Shown here: positions 1 through 9,110 of the stretch, in pieces
Layout: each line of letters starts with the position of its first letter
Numbering within the stretch: the stretch's first letter is position 1
Translations under genes and position numbers: made by a program
Notes under the pieces: model-generated
Database searches by the model: none
What the model saw: only the letters and a program-made list of their open reading frames with translations
Told to the model about the DNA's origin: nothing
Origin: Tepidimonas charontis
GTDB lineage: Bacteria; Pseudomonadota; Gammaproteobacteria; Burkholderiales; Burkholderiaceae_C
Assembly: GCF_007556685.1 (NCBI RefSeq)
Contig: NZ_VJON01000015.1
Location: 1-54,119, forward strand
Direction of reading: 5' to 3'
Length of the DNA stretch: 54,119 nucleotides

Positions 1-40
1 CAAGCGGAAGAAGTCCTCGGTGGCGGGGCAGGCAAACATC
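1..40 (-). CDS. Transposase N-terminus, IS5-like (partial, runs off the window)
   Basis: Only the first 13 codons are present, reading MFACPATEDFFRL from an ATG at 40. This resembles the N-terminus of IS5-type DDE transposases, which often begin with a short leader followed by FFR-R-LD-MIDLRHPL. Recognition from so few residues is tentative. The break of pilV immediately downstream supports a mobile element. No catalytic residue falls inside the window. Confidence 0.5.
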
Positions 41-147
41 GAAAAACTCCCAGAAAACGGCGCATCAGACCATCAAATCTGGGGGAAATTGTACTCGCAA
101 ACAGACAATAACACAAGAAAAATCATGATGTTATGAATATTTCAGGG
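1..147 (-). mobile_element. End of an insertion sequence (IS5-type, partial)
   Basis: The left edge lies inside an insertion sequence whose transposase start codon is at 40 on the minus strand. The non-coding end of the element runs from 41 to roughly 147, where an A/T-rich tract ending in ATATTTCAGGG gives way to codons of a broken pilV gene. The outer boundary is my estimate: the other terminal repeat is outside the window, so the inverted repeats could not be compared. The element points away from the pilin genes. Confidence 0.6.
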
Positions 148-260
148 GCGACGAAATAACGTGTTCGTCGACCGACTGCCGCGTTCGTGTATATTGGGAC
201 GACAGTCGCGGAACCGATGGCACTTCAAATACGATGGTCGAGTTGCGGTCACCCCTATGA
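148..260 (+). pseudogene. pilV: 3' remnant of pilV (minor pilin), cut by the insertion sequence
   Basis: In the frame ending with TGA at 258-260 the last codons read TDCRVRVYWDDSRG, then GTDGTSNTMVELRSPL. This matches the usual end of PilV-type minor pilins: a C-x-(V/I)-x-V-x-W-D segment followed by a final strand ending in ELR. An in-frame TGA at 126-128 and the adjacent insertion sequence remove the start, leader and N-terminal helix. The stop overlaps the pilW start (ATGA at 257-260), as expected for coupled operon genes, which supports both calls. The exact left border is uncertain. A functional PilV would have to be encoded elsewhere. Confidence 0.65.
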
Positions 261-1303
261 GCCACTTCAACTCCGGGTCACGTATCACTTCCTCCTGGCG
301 CAATACCAGGAAGTGCGATACTGGGTTTTCGCTGATAGAGCTCATGGTCGCGCTGACCATCGGGCTGGTCGTTTCGGGCGCGGTGTTCAGTCTATTCATC
401 GCCAACAAGGAAACTTACCGTATAACGGAAAATCTAGCGCGCATGCAAGACGACGCCCGTGTGGCTTTTGAATTGCTGGGTCGTAGCGTACGGGCAACGG
501 AGGGCATTGTGTGTGGTCGCGTGCCGGTATATAACGTACTCAATAATTCAACCACGCAATGGTGGAGCAATTGGGCTGGTAGCCGCATACGCGGCTACAG
601 CGGTAGCGACGCCGCACCGCGCGCCTTTGGAACCAACCCGACCGATCGCGTCAACGGCACAGACGCCCTGTACGTACTCGGCGCTGCACAACAGGAACCC
701 GCAATCGTCATCGGCCACAATCCATCCGGCTCTCCACCAATTCTGACGACTAATAGTTCACATAGACTGCAAGTAGGCGACGTCGTGGCGATTTGCGATG
801 GCATGCAGGCGACACTTTTTCAAATCAACGGCGTGCCCACCGCAACGACCATTACCCACGCGGCCGGCGGCGGGCCGCCAGGCAATTGTACCGATCGGCT
901 AAACGAGTCTTGCGGTGGCACCAGCGGTGGCCCACCAAAACAATTTCCTGCTGGCGCCCAAATCACCCGCCTCGATGCCGAATTATGGTATATCGGACAC
1001 AACAACCGAAACGGTCGATCCCTATACCGGCTACGTATGAACCAGGGCAATGTCATAGCAGAAGAAATGTTACCTGGAATTCATAACATGCAATTGAGCT
1101 ATCTGACGTCCGACGGCGCGAATCCTCCGAATCTCGACAACCAGTTTCGCCCGGCAGCGGCCATAACCGATTGGAACCGCGTTGTCGGCGTACGCGTAGC
1201 GCTGACCCTGCAGAGCGCCGAAAGGGTTGACGCCAGTGGCAACGCGATACAGCGCCAATCGTTTGCCTTGTTCAGTATCCGTGCACGCGAGTATTTGCCA
1301 TGA
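257..1303 (+). CDS. pilW: Type IV pilus minor pilin PilW
   Basis: A 348-residue prepilin. Residues 1-23 form a basic leader ending in Gly23. The cleavage site G|FSLIE follows with the conserved Glu at +5 (E28), then the hydrophobic helix LMVALTIGLVVSGAVFSLF. The long C-terminal part matches PilW of the pilVWXY1E cluster, whose minor pilins prime pilus assembly at the inner membrane together with PilX and PilY1. I chose the ATG at 257 because it overlaps the stop of the pilV remnant (ATGA). An upstream in-frame start at 161 would add 32 residues that overlap the pilV reading frame. The stop overlaps pilX. Confidence 0.88.
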   Translation: MSHFNSGSRITSSWRNTRKCDTGFSLIELMVALTIGLVVSGAVFSLFIANKETYRITENLARMQDDARVAFELLGRSVRATEGIVCGRVPVYNVLNNSTTQWWSNWAGSRIRGYSGSDAAPRAFGTNPTDRVNGTDALYVLGAAQQEPAIVIGHNPSGSPPILTTNSSHRLQVGDVVAICDGMQATLFQINGVPTATTITHAAGGGPPGNCTDRLNESCGGTSGGPPKQFPAGAQITRLDAELWYIGHNNRNGRSLYRLRMNQGNVIAEEMLPGIHNMQLSYLTSDGANPPNLDNQFRPAAAITDWNRVVGVRVALTLQSAERVDASGNAIQRQSFALFSIRAREYLP

Positions 1304-1902
1304 TACCCAATGACCAGGTCAAACGCAGCACTCGGCACTCCCGGCAATGTTCGCATACCGCTTCCGAGCGTGGAATGGCGCTGATCGTCGCACTCGTCAT
1401 GCTCGCTGCGATGACCATCGTCGGCGCCGCCACCTTGCGTACCGCCACCATCGAGCAAAAAGCCGCCAACGCCACACAAGATCGCAGTTTGGCGTTTGCA
1501 GCCGCGGAAACAGCCCTGCGCTTCGGTGAGACGGTGGCTTCTGCACAGGCCATGGCCAGCCCCGTCAATATTGGCTTTCCAGCACAAGGACTGTCTACAG
1601 TCACCGGTGGCAACGGTTGCACACCGACTCCGTGTGCAGCCGGCTTGTGCGAACCTCCCGATCCCGATTGCCCACCGCGCTGGCTGGACTCTGCCTTCAC
1701 CGGCTGGGTCAACGCAACGCCGCTTGGGGGCGTCATCGGTACGCCGCAGTACTTTGTCGAATTTATCGGACTCAATTTCCCGTGCAGTGACGGCGGCCCG
1801 TCCGATCCGAGAAATTGCAAGCGCTATCGGATAACCGCGCGCAGCATCCCGAGTGCCGATCGCAGTGTCGTCATCTTACAATCCGTCTACGCCAGTGAGT
1901 GA
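1300..1902 (+). CDS. pilX: Type IV pilus assembly protein PilX
   Basis: A 200-residue protein starting at an ATG that overlaps the pilW stop (ATGA). After a 25-residue polar leader comes RGMALIVALVMLAAMTIVG, the PilX-type hydrophobic N-terminus, where the usual prepilin G-F-x-x-x-E site is degenerate (G-M-A-L-I). The rest contains several cysteines (C-x4-C, C-x4-C, C-x6-C spacing around residues 107-130) that could form disulfides in the periplasm. PilX works with PilV, PilW and PilE in the minor pilin complex that carries PilY1. The gene is coupled to its neighbours on both sides. Confidence 0.85.
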   Translation: MIPNDQVKRSTRHSRQCSHTASERGMALIVALVMLAAMTIVGAATLRTATIEQKAANATQDRSLAFAAAETALRFGETVASAQAMASPVNIGFPAQGLSTVTGGNGCTPTPCAAGLCEPPDPDCPPRWLDSAFTGWVNATPLGGVIGTPQYFVEFIGLNFPCSDGGPSDPRNCKRYRITARSIPSADRSVVILQSVYASE

Positions 1903-1913
1903 GGATCTTCATC

Positions 1914-4900
1914 ATGAAGCCGTTCATCGTCGCGTTGATGAGCGTCTGCGCCGCATCCTTCTGCCATGGCGCTGTCATTCCAAATGTCCCACCAATTGCC
2001 GCCGCAACTGCGGTCAAACCGCTGACGCTGCTCGTCGCCGGCCGAGATCACCGTTTATTTTATGAAGCTTACAATGACGCCGGTGACATCGACGGCGATG
2101 GTGTAATTGATACCCGTTTCAAGCCCACCATCGAATACGTGGGTTTATTCGATTCCAACGTCTGCTATGTGTATAGGCCTGCCGCCCAAAGATTCGAACC
2201 TGCAAGTGCTGCGAGCGGTCCTCTGCGCAAGTGTAGCGGGCAATGGTCAGGCAACTGGTTAAATTACATCACGACGTCCCGCATCGACGCACTCCGCAAA
2301 ATTCTCTACGGCGGCATGCGTGAAGTCGATAGCCCAACCGAAACCGTCTTACGGCGCGCGTATATACCGCAAGACGCCCACTCTTGGGCTAAAGAATACA
2401 CATCTCCAGCTATTGACGGGTACAATATCGCCGAATATACTCCGCTTGCTTCTCCAAGCGCGGGACGCCGCCACTTTTTTGGCAACCTAACGCGCAATGC
2501 GAGTACTAACTGCGCATCCTTGAATTCTTGCAGCGATGCATTACCCCCGATCTTAGCGGTGGTCCAAAATTCGACCAAGCGCGTTTGGGAGTGGGCATCG
2601 AAAGAGAGACCGGTGCTTGACAACACCCATGGTGGCACACTCACCGACTATGTCGTGCGGGTTCAGGTGTGCACCGCGACATTCAACAACGGTTGTAAGC
2701 GCTACCCCAATGGTACCTATAAGCCGACCGGCCTGCTGCACGAGTACGGAGAGTCCGAGTCCATGTTGTTCGGCCTGCTGACCGGTAGCTATGATCAAAG
2801 CGTCGCAGGCGGGCGCTTACGCAAGGTCATTTCGTCTTTTACCAACGAAGTCAATCCGACGACCGGACAGTTTACCGCTGCAGCCGCAATCGTTCGGACA
2901 TTCAACAACCTGCGTATCCGCGACTTCAACAACGGGGTGACAGCCAGCTATTACCGCAGCGGTTGGATAACCACCCGCCCGCCGCTGCCGGGTGAATTTC
3001 CCGACTGGGGCAACCCGATCGGTGAAGCCATGTACGAGGCAGTACGCTACCTGGCTGGCAAGGGTACACCGACTTTGGCATTCATGGGAAGTACCGCAAT
3101 CGATACAGAGGTCGGACTGGGCACGGTCGCATGGGACGATCCGTATAGCGGGCGACCGTATTGCTCGCGCGCCAATCTGATGGTTTTTTCCGACGTCAAC
3201 ATCTCCTACGACTCCGATCAATTGCCCGGCGTCGATAGCAATTTTGGCCCTGGGATCCCGGGCGATTTACCCGGCTTCAACGCAGCCGCCGAAACCAATG
3301 CGATCGGTGCTGCCGAGGGCGTAGTCGGACGGCGCTTCATCGGCCAGGCAGGCGCCTTGTATGACTCGGCGCCCACGCCCAAAGAAGTCGTGCCCGGTCT
3401 GGGCAATATTCGCGGGCTCGCGCCGGAAGAGCCGACCAAGCAAGGTAGCTATTACGCCGCCGGCGTCGCGCGCTACGCGCATCGCACCGACCTGCGGCCG
3501 TCTCTGCCTGGTAAACAAAGCGCAATGACTTTCTCGGTTGCCCTGGCGTCTCCGCTGCCGCGTATCGAAGTCCCGATACCCGGTGGCCGCAAGATCACGT
3601 TGGTTCCATTTGCCAAATCCGTAGGCGGTGGTGGGATCAACCCTGCCAAAGGCCAATATCAGCCGACCAACCAGATCGTCGATTTCTACGTCAACCGTAT
3701 TGCGAATTCTGGCCCGGCGGACGCCGACCCGAGTGTCAACGGAGGTCGTTATTACGCAGAGTTCGTCATCAACTTCGAGGATGTCGAGCAAGGCGCTGAC
3801 CACGATATGGATGCCATTGCCATCTACGCCGTTCACTTGAATTCTGATAACACGGTAACGGTGAAGGTCACCCCCGTATATCAAGCCGGCGGAATACAGC
3901 ACCGCATTGGCTACGTCATCACCGGTACGACGGCCGACGGTATCTACCTTGAAGTACAAGACGAGGCCGATACGGTGCCCTACTTTTTAAACACGCCTCC
4001 CGGGAAACTCCCCGGTCATTGCGATCCCTCATCGGGCAAGCCCGAATGCGATCTTCTTCCCTATCTGGGCGGCTCACCAAGCTTCGCGACGGCGACGCGA
4101 ACATTCACCGCGAACACCTCGACGCCGGCAGCCACACTGTTGCCTGATCCGCTGTGGTACGCGGCGAAGTGGGGCGGCTTCGAGGATCGAAACGGAAACG
4201 GTATTCCCGATCTCAGCGTCGAGTGGGATGAGAACGGTGACGGCGTGCCCGACACCTACTTTCTCGTGCAGAACCCCGCCAAGTTGCGCGATCAGCTTCG
4301 GCGGACGCTCGAGAGCATTGTCGCGCGAACCGCGAGCCTGACGCGGGTTACTGCCAACTCGACTTCGATCACGGCCGGCACTCGCATCTATACCGCGCAG
4401 TTCGAGTCCCAATACTGGAGCGGGGACGTGCGCGCCTATCCCATGACGCCATCTGGGCCGGGCACTACCCCTGCGTGGAGTGCTGCTTCCGCCATGCCGG
4501 CGCCCGCAGCGCGGAAAATCTACACCCGCAACTCTGCCGGCACGCCAGTCGAACTGCTATGGGGCAATCTAACGCCTGCGGATCGAAGCCACTTCGGCTC
4601 ACCACAGATCATCGATTATCTGCGCGGCGTGCGCGCTCAGGAGATACAGAACGGCGGTATCTACCGGAACCGCCCGATCGCCAACGTTATCGGCGACATC
4701 GTTCACTCATCTCCGGTTTATGTCGGTGATACGCAAACGGTCTATGTCGGCAGTAATGACGGAATGCTGCACGCATTCAACGCAAATACAGGGGTCGAGA
4801 TATTTGCGTACATTCCCAGCACGCTGTTGCACAGACTTCGAAATCTCGCGTCACCGACTTATACGCACGAGTATTTCGTCGATGGCGAGATCGTCGTAAC

Positions 4901-6089
4901 CAATCATACCTTGACGCCCGGTTCGAATATATTGGTCGCCACATTGGGACGCGGTGGCAAAGGGCTGTTTGCCCTCAACGTCACCAATCCGAACGCGTTC
5001 AATCCATACCATACCTGGGAGCGACTCGACGGATCTGACCCGGATCTTGGTTATATGCTTGGCAAACCCGTATTGACCAAACTCAATAACGGCGAGGTCG
5101 CTGTCATCGTCGGTAACGGATATAATTCGACATCGGGCAAGGCGGTTTTGTATGTGATTCGCGTCAGTGACGGCGCAATATTGAGGAAATTCGACACATT
5201 GGTTGGCGGTGACAACGGTATGGGCAGCCCCAGCGCCGTCGACACCGATGGCGATGGTGATGCCGATCTTCTTTACGTCGGCGATCTCAAAGGAAATGTC
5301 TGGAAGATCGATATCGGCTCAAGTAACCCTTCTTCGTGGGATTTCGCATTCAAGTTAGGGACTACGCCACAGCCTTTTTTTGTCGCAAAGGATAGCGGCG
5401 GTAACACCCAGCCGATCACTGCGCCCATCGTATCCGTTATCAATAATGTATACGGTGATCCCAATTACGGCAAGCGGTTCGTCTTTTTCGGTACCGGCAG
5501 CTATTTTCGGTCAACCGATCCTGCCGACCCACAAACTCAAACGTTATATGGACTCATCGACAACGGCGTTCCGATTCTTAATCGAACGGTTCTGGTGAGT
5601 CGAACAATCGTTAGTGAGACCACATTTGGCGGCACAGACGTTCGGATTTTTAGCGGAGTGACGCCATTGGATATGGTCGGTAAAAGCGGCTGGTTCTTGG
5701 ATTTTACGACCCGTCCACGGGAGCGATTCATTTACGGCGCCATGGTGCTACCTCTCATCCGTCCCACGCTGGTCGCAACGTCGATCATTCCGTCGACGGA
5801 TGTTTGCCTACCCGGTGGAACTGGCTTCATCAATGCCATCGATCCATTCACAGGCGGGCGTATTGGTTTTGGAATTTTCGATGCTAATGATAACGACAAT
5901 TTCGCCGATGACAAAGTTGGCAGTCATTACATCGGTGCGATTGGTACCGCCAGCATGCCCACAGACCCCGTCCTTCTTGGCAATCGGATCCTTAGTGGTG
6001 GCAGCGACGCCGACACCACAAATATCAGGGTTAATTTCGGTCAGCGTAGCACGGGACGCATTTCATGGCGAGAAATCGTGAGGGAATGA
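1914..6089 (+). CDS. pilY1: Type IV pilus tip adhesin PilY1
   Basis: A 1391-residue secreted protein with a signal peptide (MKPFIVALMSVCAASFCHG). The C-terminal third is the PilY1 beta-propeller, with a calcium-site loop D-T-D-G-D-G-D-A-D near residue 1110. Two other Asp-rich loops resemble EF-hand calcium sites: D-I-D-G-D-G-V-I-D near residue 60, and the pair D-R-N-G-N-G-I-P-D / D-E-N-G-D-G-V-P-D near 760-775. PilY1 sits at the pilus tip and controls extension and retraction, adhesion and surface sensing. I chose the ATG at 1914 over a GTG at 1899 because GAGG lies suitably upstream and the signal peptide begins there. I could not find a clear von Willebrand A domain in the N-terminal part. 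Confidence 0.88.
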   Translation: MKPFIVALMSVCAASFCHGAVIPNVPPIAAATAVKPLTLLVAGRDHRLFYEAYNDAGDIDGDGVIDTRFKPTIEYVGLFDSNVCYVYRPAAQRFEPASAASGPLRKCSGQWSGNWLNYITTSRIDALRKILYGGMREVDSPTETVLRRAYIPQDAHSWAKEYTSPAIDGYNIAEYTPLASPSAGRRHFFGNLTRNASTNCASLNSCSDALPPILAVVQNSTKRVWEWASKERPVLDNTHGGTLTDYVVRVQVCTATFNNGCKRYPNGTYKPTGLLHEYGESESMLFGLLTGSYDQSVAGGRLRKVISSFTNEVNPTTGQFTAAAAIVRTFNNLRIRDFNNGVTASYYRSGWITTRPPLPGEFPDWGNPIGEAMYEAVRYLAGKGTPTLAFMGSTAIDTEVGLGTVAWDDPYSGRPYCSRANLMVFSDVNISYDSDQLPGVDSNFGPGIPGDLPGFNAAAETNAIGAAEGVVGRRFIGQAGALYDSAPTPKEVVPGLGNIRGLAPEEPTKQGSYYAAGVARYAHRTDLRPSLPGKQSAMTFSVALASPLPRIEVPIPGGRKITLVPFAKSVGGGGINPAKGQYQPTNQIVDFYVNRIANSGPADADPSVNGGRYYAEFVINFEDVEQGADHDMDAIAIYAVHLNSDNTVTVKVTPVYQAGGIQHRIGYVITGTTADGIYLEVQDEADTVPYFLNTPPGKLPGHCDPSSGKPECDLLPYLGGSPSFATATRTFTANTSTPAATLLPDPLWYAAKWGGFEDRNGNGIPDLSVEWDENGDGVPDTYFLVQNPAKLRDQLRRTLESIVARTASLTRVTANSTSITAGTRIYTAQFESQYWSGDVRAYPMTPSGPGTTPAWSAASAMPAPAARKIYTRNSAGTPVELLWGNLTPADRSHFGSPQIIDYLRGVRAQEIQNGGIYRNRPIANVIGDIVHSSPVYVGDTQTVYVGSNDGMLHAFNANTGVEIFAYIPSTLLHRLRNLASPTYTHEYFVDGEIVVTNHTLTPGSNILVATLGRGGKGLFALNVTNPNAFNPYHTWERLDGSDPDLGYMLGKPVLTKLNNGEVAVIVGNGYNSTSGKAVLYVIRVSDGAILRKFDTLVGGDNGMGSPSAVDTDGDGDADLLYVGDLKGNVWKIDIGSSNPSSWDFAFKLGTTPQPFFVAKDSGGNTQPITAPIVSVINNVYGDPNYGKRFVFFGTGSYFRSTDPADPQTQTLYGLIDNGVPILNRTVLVSRTIVSETTFGGTDVRIFSGVTPLDMVGKSGWFLDFTTRPRERFIYGAMVLPLIRPTLVATSIIPSTDVCLPGGTGFINAIDPFTGGRIGFGIFDANDNDNFADDKVGSHYIGAIGTASMPTDPVLLGNRILSGGSDADTTNIRVNFGQRSTGRISWREIVRE

Positions 6090-6093
6090 GACG

Positions 6094-6477
6094 ATGAACA
6101 CACGCGGTTTCACATTGATCGAGGTGATGATCGTAGTCGCGATCGTCGGTATATTGACTGCAATTGCTTATCCTAGCTATCAACGATACGTGCTCAAAAG
6201 TCACCGCACAGCGGCACAGTCCTGCCTGACGGAGTTGTCTACATGGATGGAGCGGTACTATGGTGCGAATATGACCTATAGCGGTGCTGCGTTGCCAGCA
6301 TTGGCCTGTCGCAACGATTTGTCGAGTCGCTATACATTTTCTTTCGGTAGTGGCCCCACTGCGACGACGTACACGATTCAGGCGGTGCCGATTGGGTCGC
6401 AAGTGCCCGACGGCTGTGGCACGTTGGCGATCAATCAAGCCGGCGTACGTACCGCCGCGGCATCGGGGTGCTGGTGA
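6094..6477 (+). CDS. pilE: Type IV pilin-like protein PilE (minor pilin)
   Basis: A 127-residue prepilin with a very short leader, MNTRG|FTLIE, and the canonical helix VMIVVAIVGILTAIAYPSYQ. Glu at +5 is present. Two C-terminal cysteines (in PDGCGT and SGCW) probably close the D-loop. Being last in pilW-pilX-pilY1-pilE, it corresponds to the PilE minor pilin of this operon rather than the major pilin PilA. The stop TGA overlaps the ATG of the exonuclease III gene (TGATG at 6475-6479), so the two may be co-translated although their base composition differs. Confidence 0.85.
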   Translation: MNTRGFTLIEVMIVVAIVGILTAIAYPSYQRYVLKSHRTAAQSCLTELSTWMERYYGANMTYSGAALPALACRNDLSSRYTFSFGSGPTATTYTIQAVPIGSQVPDGCGTLAINQAGVRTAAASGCW

Positions 6478-7328
6478 TGCACCTCGCCACTTGGAACGTC
6501 AATTCGCTGTCCGTGCGGCTGCCGCAGGTGCTCGATTGGCTGGCCGCGCACCCGGTGGACGTGTTGGCGCTGCAGGAGCTCAAGCTCACGGACGACAAGT
6601 TTCCGGCCGACGCGTTGGCGCGGGCCGGCTATACCGCCGCCTGGTTTGGCCAGAAGACGTATAACGGCGTGGCCCTGCTGGTGCGCTTACCCGGCGCGAT
6701 CGCTCAAGTCCAGCGCAATATCCCGGGCTTCGACGATGGGCAGGCGCGCGTGATCGCAGCCACCGTGCTACCGGCGACGGGCGCCGAGCCGCTGCGCGTG
6801 ATCAGCGCCTATTTTCCCAATGGACAGGCGCCGGGTAGCGACAAATTTGCCTATAAGCTGCGCTGGCTGCAGGCCTTGCGCGACTGGCTGGCGCTGGAGC
6901 TGGCCCGCCACCCGCGCTTGGTGCTGATGGGCGACTTCAACATCACCGTGGACGACGCGGACGTCTGGGATCCGGAGGGGCTGCGGGAAACGATTCACTG
7001 CACCGGCGCCGAGCGTGCGGCGCTGCAGGCGCTGGCCGAGCTGGGGCTGCACGATGCATTTCGCCTGTTTCCCCAGCCGCCACGCAGCTTTACGTGGTGG
7101 GACTATCGCCAGTTGGCGTTTCCCAAAAACCAAGGTCTGCGCATCGACCATATCTGGATCAGCGACGCTTTGAAGCCGCTGGCGCGGGCCTGTCACATCG
7201 ACCGTGCCCCCCGTAAATGGAAGCAACCCAGTGACCATGCGCCGGTGGTCTTGACGCTGGATGACCACGCCGCGCCCGATGCCGCGGCCAAGCGCGATCA
7301 CGGGGCGGCCGACCCGGCGCTGGCGTGA
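6477..7328 (+). CDS. xth: Exodeoxyribonuclease III (AP endonuclease)
   Basis: A 283-residue EEP-fold nuclease of the XthA family, which repairs abasic sites and removes 3'-blocking groups. Visible motifs are ATWNVNS at the start, LQELK with the metal-binding Glu, YFPNG, MGDFNI with catalytic Asp and Asn, and SDHAPV with the terminal Asp-His pair. The length is close to that of E. coli exonuclease III (268 residues). The start at 6477 overlaps the pilE stop. An in-frame ATG at 6468 would lie inside pilE. The codon use is markedly more G/C-rich than that of the pilin genes just upstream. Confidence 0.93.
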   Translation: MHLATWNVNSLSVRLPQVLDWLAAHPVDVLALQELKLTDDKFPADALARAGYTAAWFGQKTYNGVALLVRLPGAIAQVQRNIPGFDDGQARVIAATVLPATGAEPLRVISAYFPNGQAPGSDKFAYKLRWLQALRDWLALELARHPRLVLMGDFNITVDDADVWDPEGLRETIHCTGAERAALQALAELGLHDAFRLFPQPPRSFTWWDYRQLAFPKNQGLRIDHIWISDALKPLARACHIDRAPRKWKQPSDHAPVVLTLDDHAAPDAAAKRDHGAADPALA

Positions 7329-7443
7329 AGACTTGGCGCGCGCTCAACGCTCGGGCGTCAACCGTGGCGGGCATCGGTGCCCGCGCGGAGGCCCAGTCCG
7401 GATGGCGCGAACCTGGTGGCGCCATTCGCACTTCTGAAACCCG
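7329..7443. other. Convergent intergenic region, xth / ntrC
   Basis: Short gap between two genes that end facing each other. It contains small G/C-rich inverted repeats (for example GGCGCGAACCTGGTGGCGCC) but no T-run, so I do not call a terminator. Confidence 0.3.
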
Positions 7444-9072
7444 TCACGGATCGGGCGCGTCCATGCCCAGCTCCTGCATCTTGCGTGTGATGGTGTTGCG
7501 GCCGATGCCCAGACGTTGCGCGGCTTCGACACGGCGCCCGCGGGTGACGTGCAATGCCGCCTCGATGAGCCGTGTCTCGACACGCCGCACAACGGTATCC
7601 CAGACGTCGTCACGCCCGGCCATCAGCAAGCGCGTTGCTTCGGCCTGCAGGGCGGCTTCCCAGTCGCCGGCGGCAGTCACCCCGGTTTCTGCGACAGCCG
7701 GTACGGGGCTACCGCCCGCGACGTCCCGGCCGGTGGGGCGCTGCGTGTCCCGAGGCATAGTCGCTGCAGCATAACCGCTCAGCATGGCCTGTGCGCGCTC
7801 CAGGGGACCGGCGGCTGCCGCCGCGGGCGACGGGGCTTCAGACCATTCGCCCCCGGCTGCCGTGGATACGGCGACTGAACCAGCCTCGGCGTTTGCTGTG
7901 GTGGAGATGCTCGCCAGCACTTCTGGCGGCAGATCTTTCACCTGCACGACCTGCGCGGGCGCCATCACCGTCAACCAGTGACACAGGTTTTCCAGCTGTC
8001 GGACATTGCCGGGGAAGTCGTAGGCCATCAACGCCGCCAGCGCGTCATCCGACAAGCGCTTGGGCTCGACTTCGAGCTGGCGCGCACTTTGCTGCAAAAA
8101 GAAGCGCGCCAGCAGGGGGATGTCCTCGCGCCGCTGGCGCAGCGCAGGCAGGCGCAGGCGAATGACGTTGAGGCGGTGATAGAGGTCTTCGCGAAAGGCG
8201 CCTTCCTTGACGCGCCGCTCCAGATCTTGGTGGGTGGCAGCGATGACGCGGACGTTCGCTTTGAGCGGTGTATGCCCGCCCACGCGGTAGTAGTGGCCGT
8301 CCGAGAGCACGCGCAGCAGCCGCGTTTGCAGCTCCAGCGGCATGTCGCCGATTTCGTCCAGAAACAGCGTGCCGCCTTCGGCTTGCTCAAAACGGCCGCG
8401 ACGCAGGGTCTGTGCTCCCGTGAAGGCCCCGCGCTCGTGCCCAAACAGCTCGGACTCCAGCAGGTCTTTCGGTATGGCGGCGGTGTTGATGGCGATGAAT
8501 GGCCCTTTGGCACGGGGGGAGTGTTTGTGCAGCGCGCGCGCCACCAACTCTTTGCCGGCGCCAGACTCGCCCGTGATCAGCACCGTGACGTGACTGTGGC
8601 TGAGCCGCCCGATGGCACGAAAGACGTCTTGCATCGCCGGGGCCTGCCCGAGCATCTCGGGGGCACTGCCCAACACGTCCTCGGCAGCGGCTTCCTCGCG
8701 CAGGCTTTCCTGCGCCGCACGGCGAATGAGCTCGACGGCTTTGGGCAAGTCGAACGGCTTGGGCAGATATTCGAACGCCCCACCTTGAAAAGCGGCCACC
8801 GCGCTGTCCAGGTCGGAGTATGCCGTCATGATGATGACCGGCAGGGCAGGATACTGACGCTTGACCCTCTCGAGCAGCTCCAACCCCGATCCACCCGGCA
8901 TGCGGATATCGCTGACGAGCACCTGCGGGCCTTCGTCTGCGCCGTCGGCCAGAGCGTCCAGCACGGCCTTGGGGCTGTCGAAACTGCGCGTCGGCAGCGC
9001 CTCCCGCGCCAGCGCCTTCTCCAGCACGAAACGGATGGAGGGGTCGTCATCGGCAATCCAGATCGGTTTCAT
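7444..9072 (-). CDS. ntrC: Nitrogen regulation response regulator NtrC (sigma-54 activator)
   Basis: A 542-residue protein with all three NtrC domains. The receiver carries the acidic cluster D-D-D near residues 8-10 and the phospho-acceptor Asp55 in SDIRMPGG. The central AAA+ domain has Walker A GESGAGKE and the sigma-54 contact loop GAFTGA. The C-terminal Fis-type helix-turn-helix contains AAQRLGIGRNTITRKMQELG. A Ser/Ala/Gly-rich linker of about 90 residues separates the last two, longer than usual. The start at 9072 begins the receiver directly (MKPIWIADDD). It lies 38 nt below the ntrB stop and is probably co-transcribed with it. The glnA promoter in this window is a likely target. Confidence 0.93.
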   Translation of the reverse strand: MKPIWIADDDPSIRFVLEKALAREALPTRSFDSPKAVLDALADGADEGPQVLVSDIRMPGGSGLELLERVKRQYPALPVIIMTAYSDLDSAVAAFQGGAFEYLPKPFDLPKAVELIRRAAQESLREEAAAEDVLGSAPEMLGQAPAMQDVFRAIGRLSHSHVTVLITGESGAGKELVARALHKHSPRAKGPFIAINTAAIPKDLLESELFGHERGAFTGAQTLRRGRFEQAEGGTLFLDEIGDMPLELQTRLLRVLSDGHYYRVGGHTPLKANVRVIAATHQDLERRVKEGAFREDLYHRLNVIRLRLPALRQRREDIPLLARFFLQQSARQLEVEPKRLSDDALAALMAYDFPGNVRQLENLCHWLTVMAPAQVVQVKDLPPEVLASISTTANAEAGSVAVSTAAGGEWSEAPSPAAAAAGPLERAQAMLSGYAAATMPRDTQRPTGRDVAGGSPVPAVAETGVTAAGDWEAALQAEATRLLMAGRDDVWDTVVRRVETRLIEAALHVTRGRRVEAAQRLGIGRNTITRKMQELGMDAPDP

Positions 9073-9110
9073 GCGCGGCACTCGCTTGCGGTCTGCCCCC
9101 GCGGCCGATG

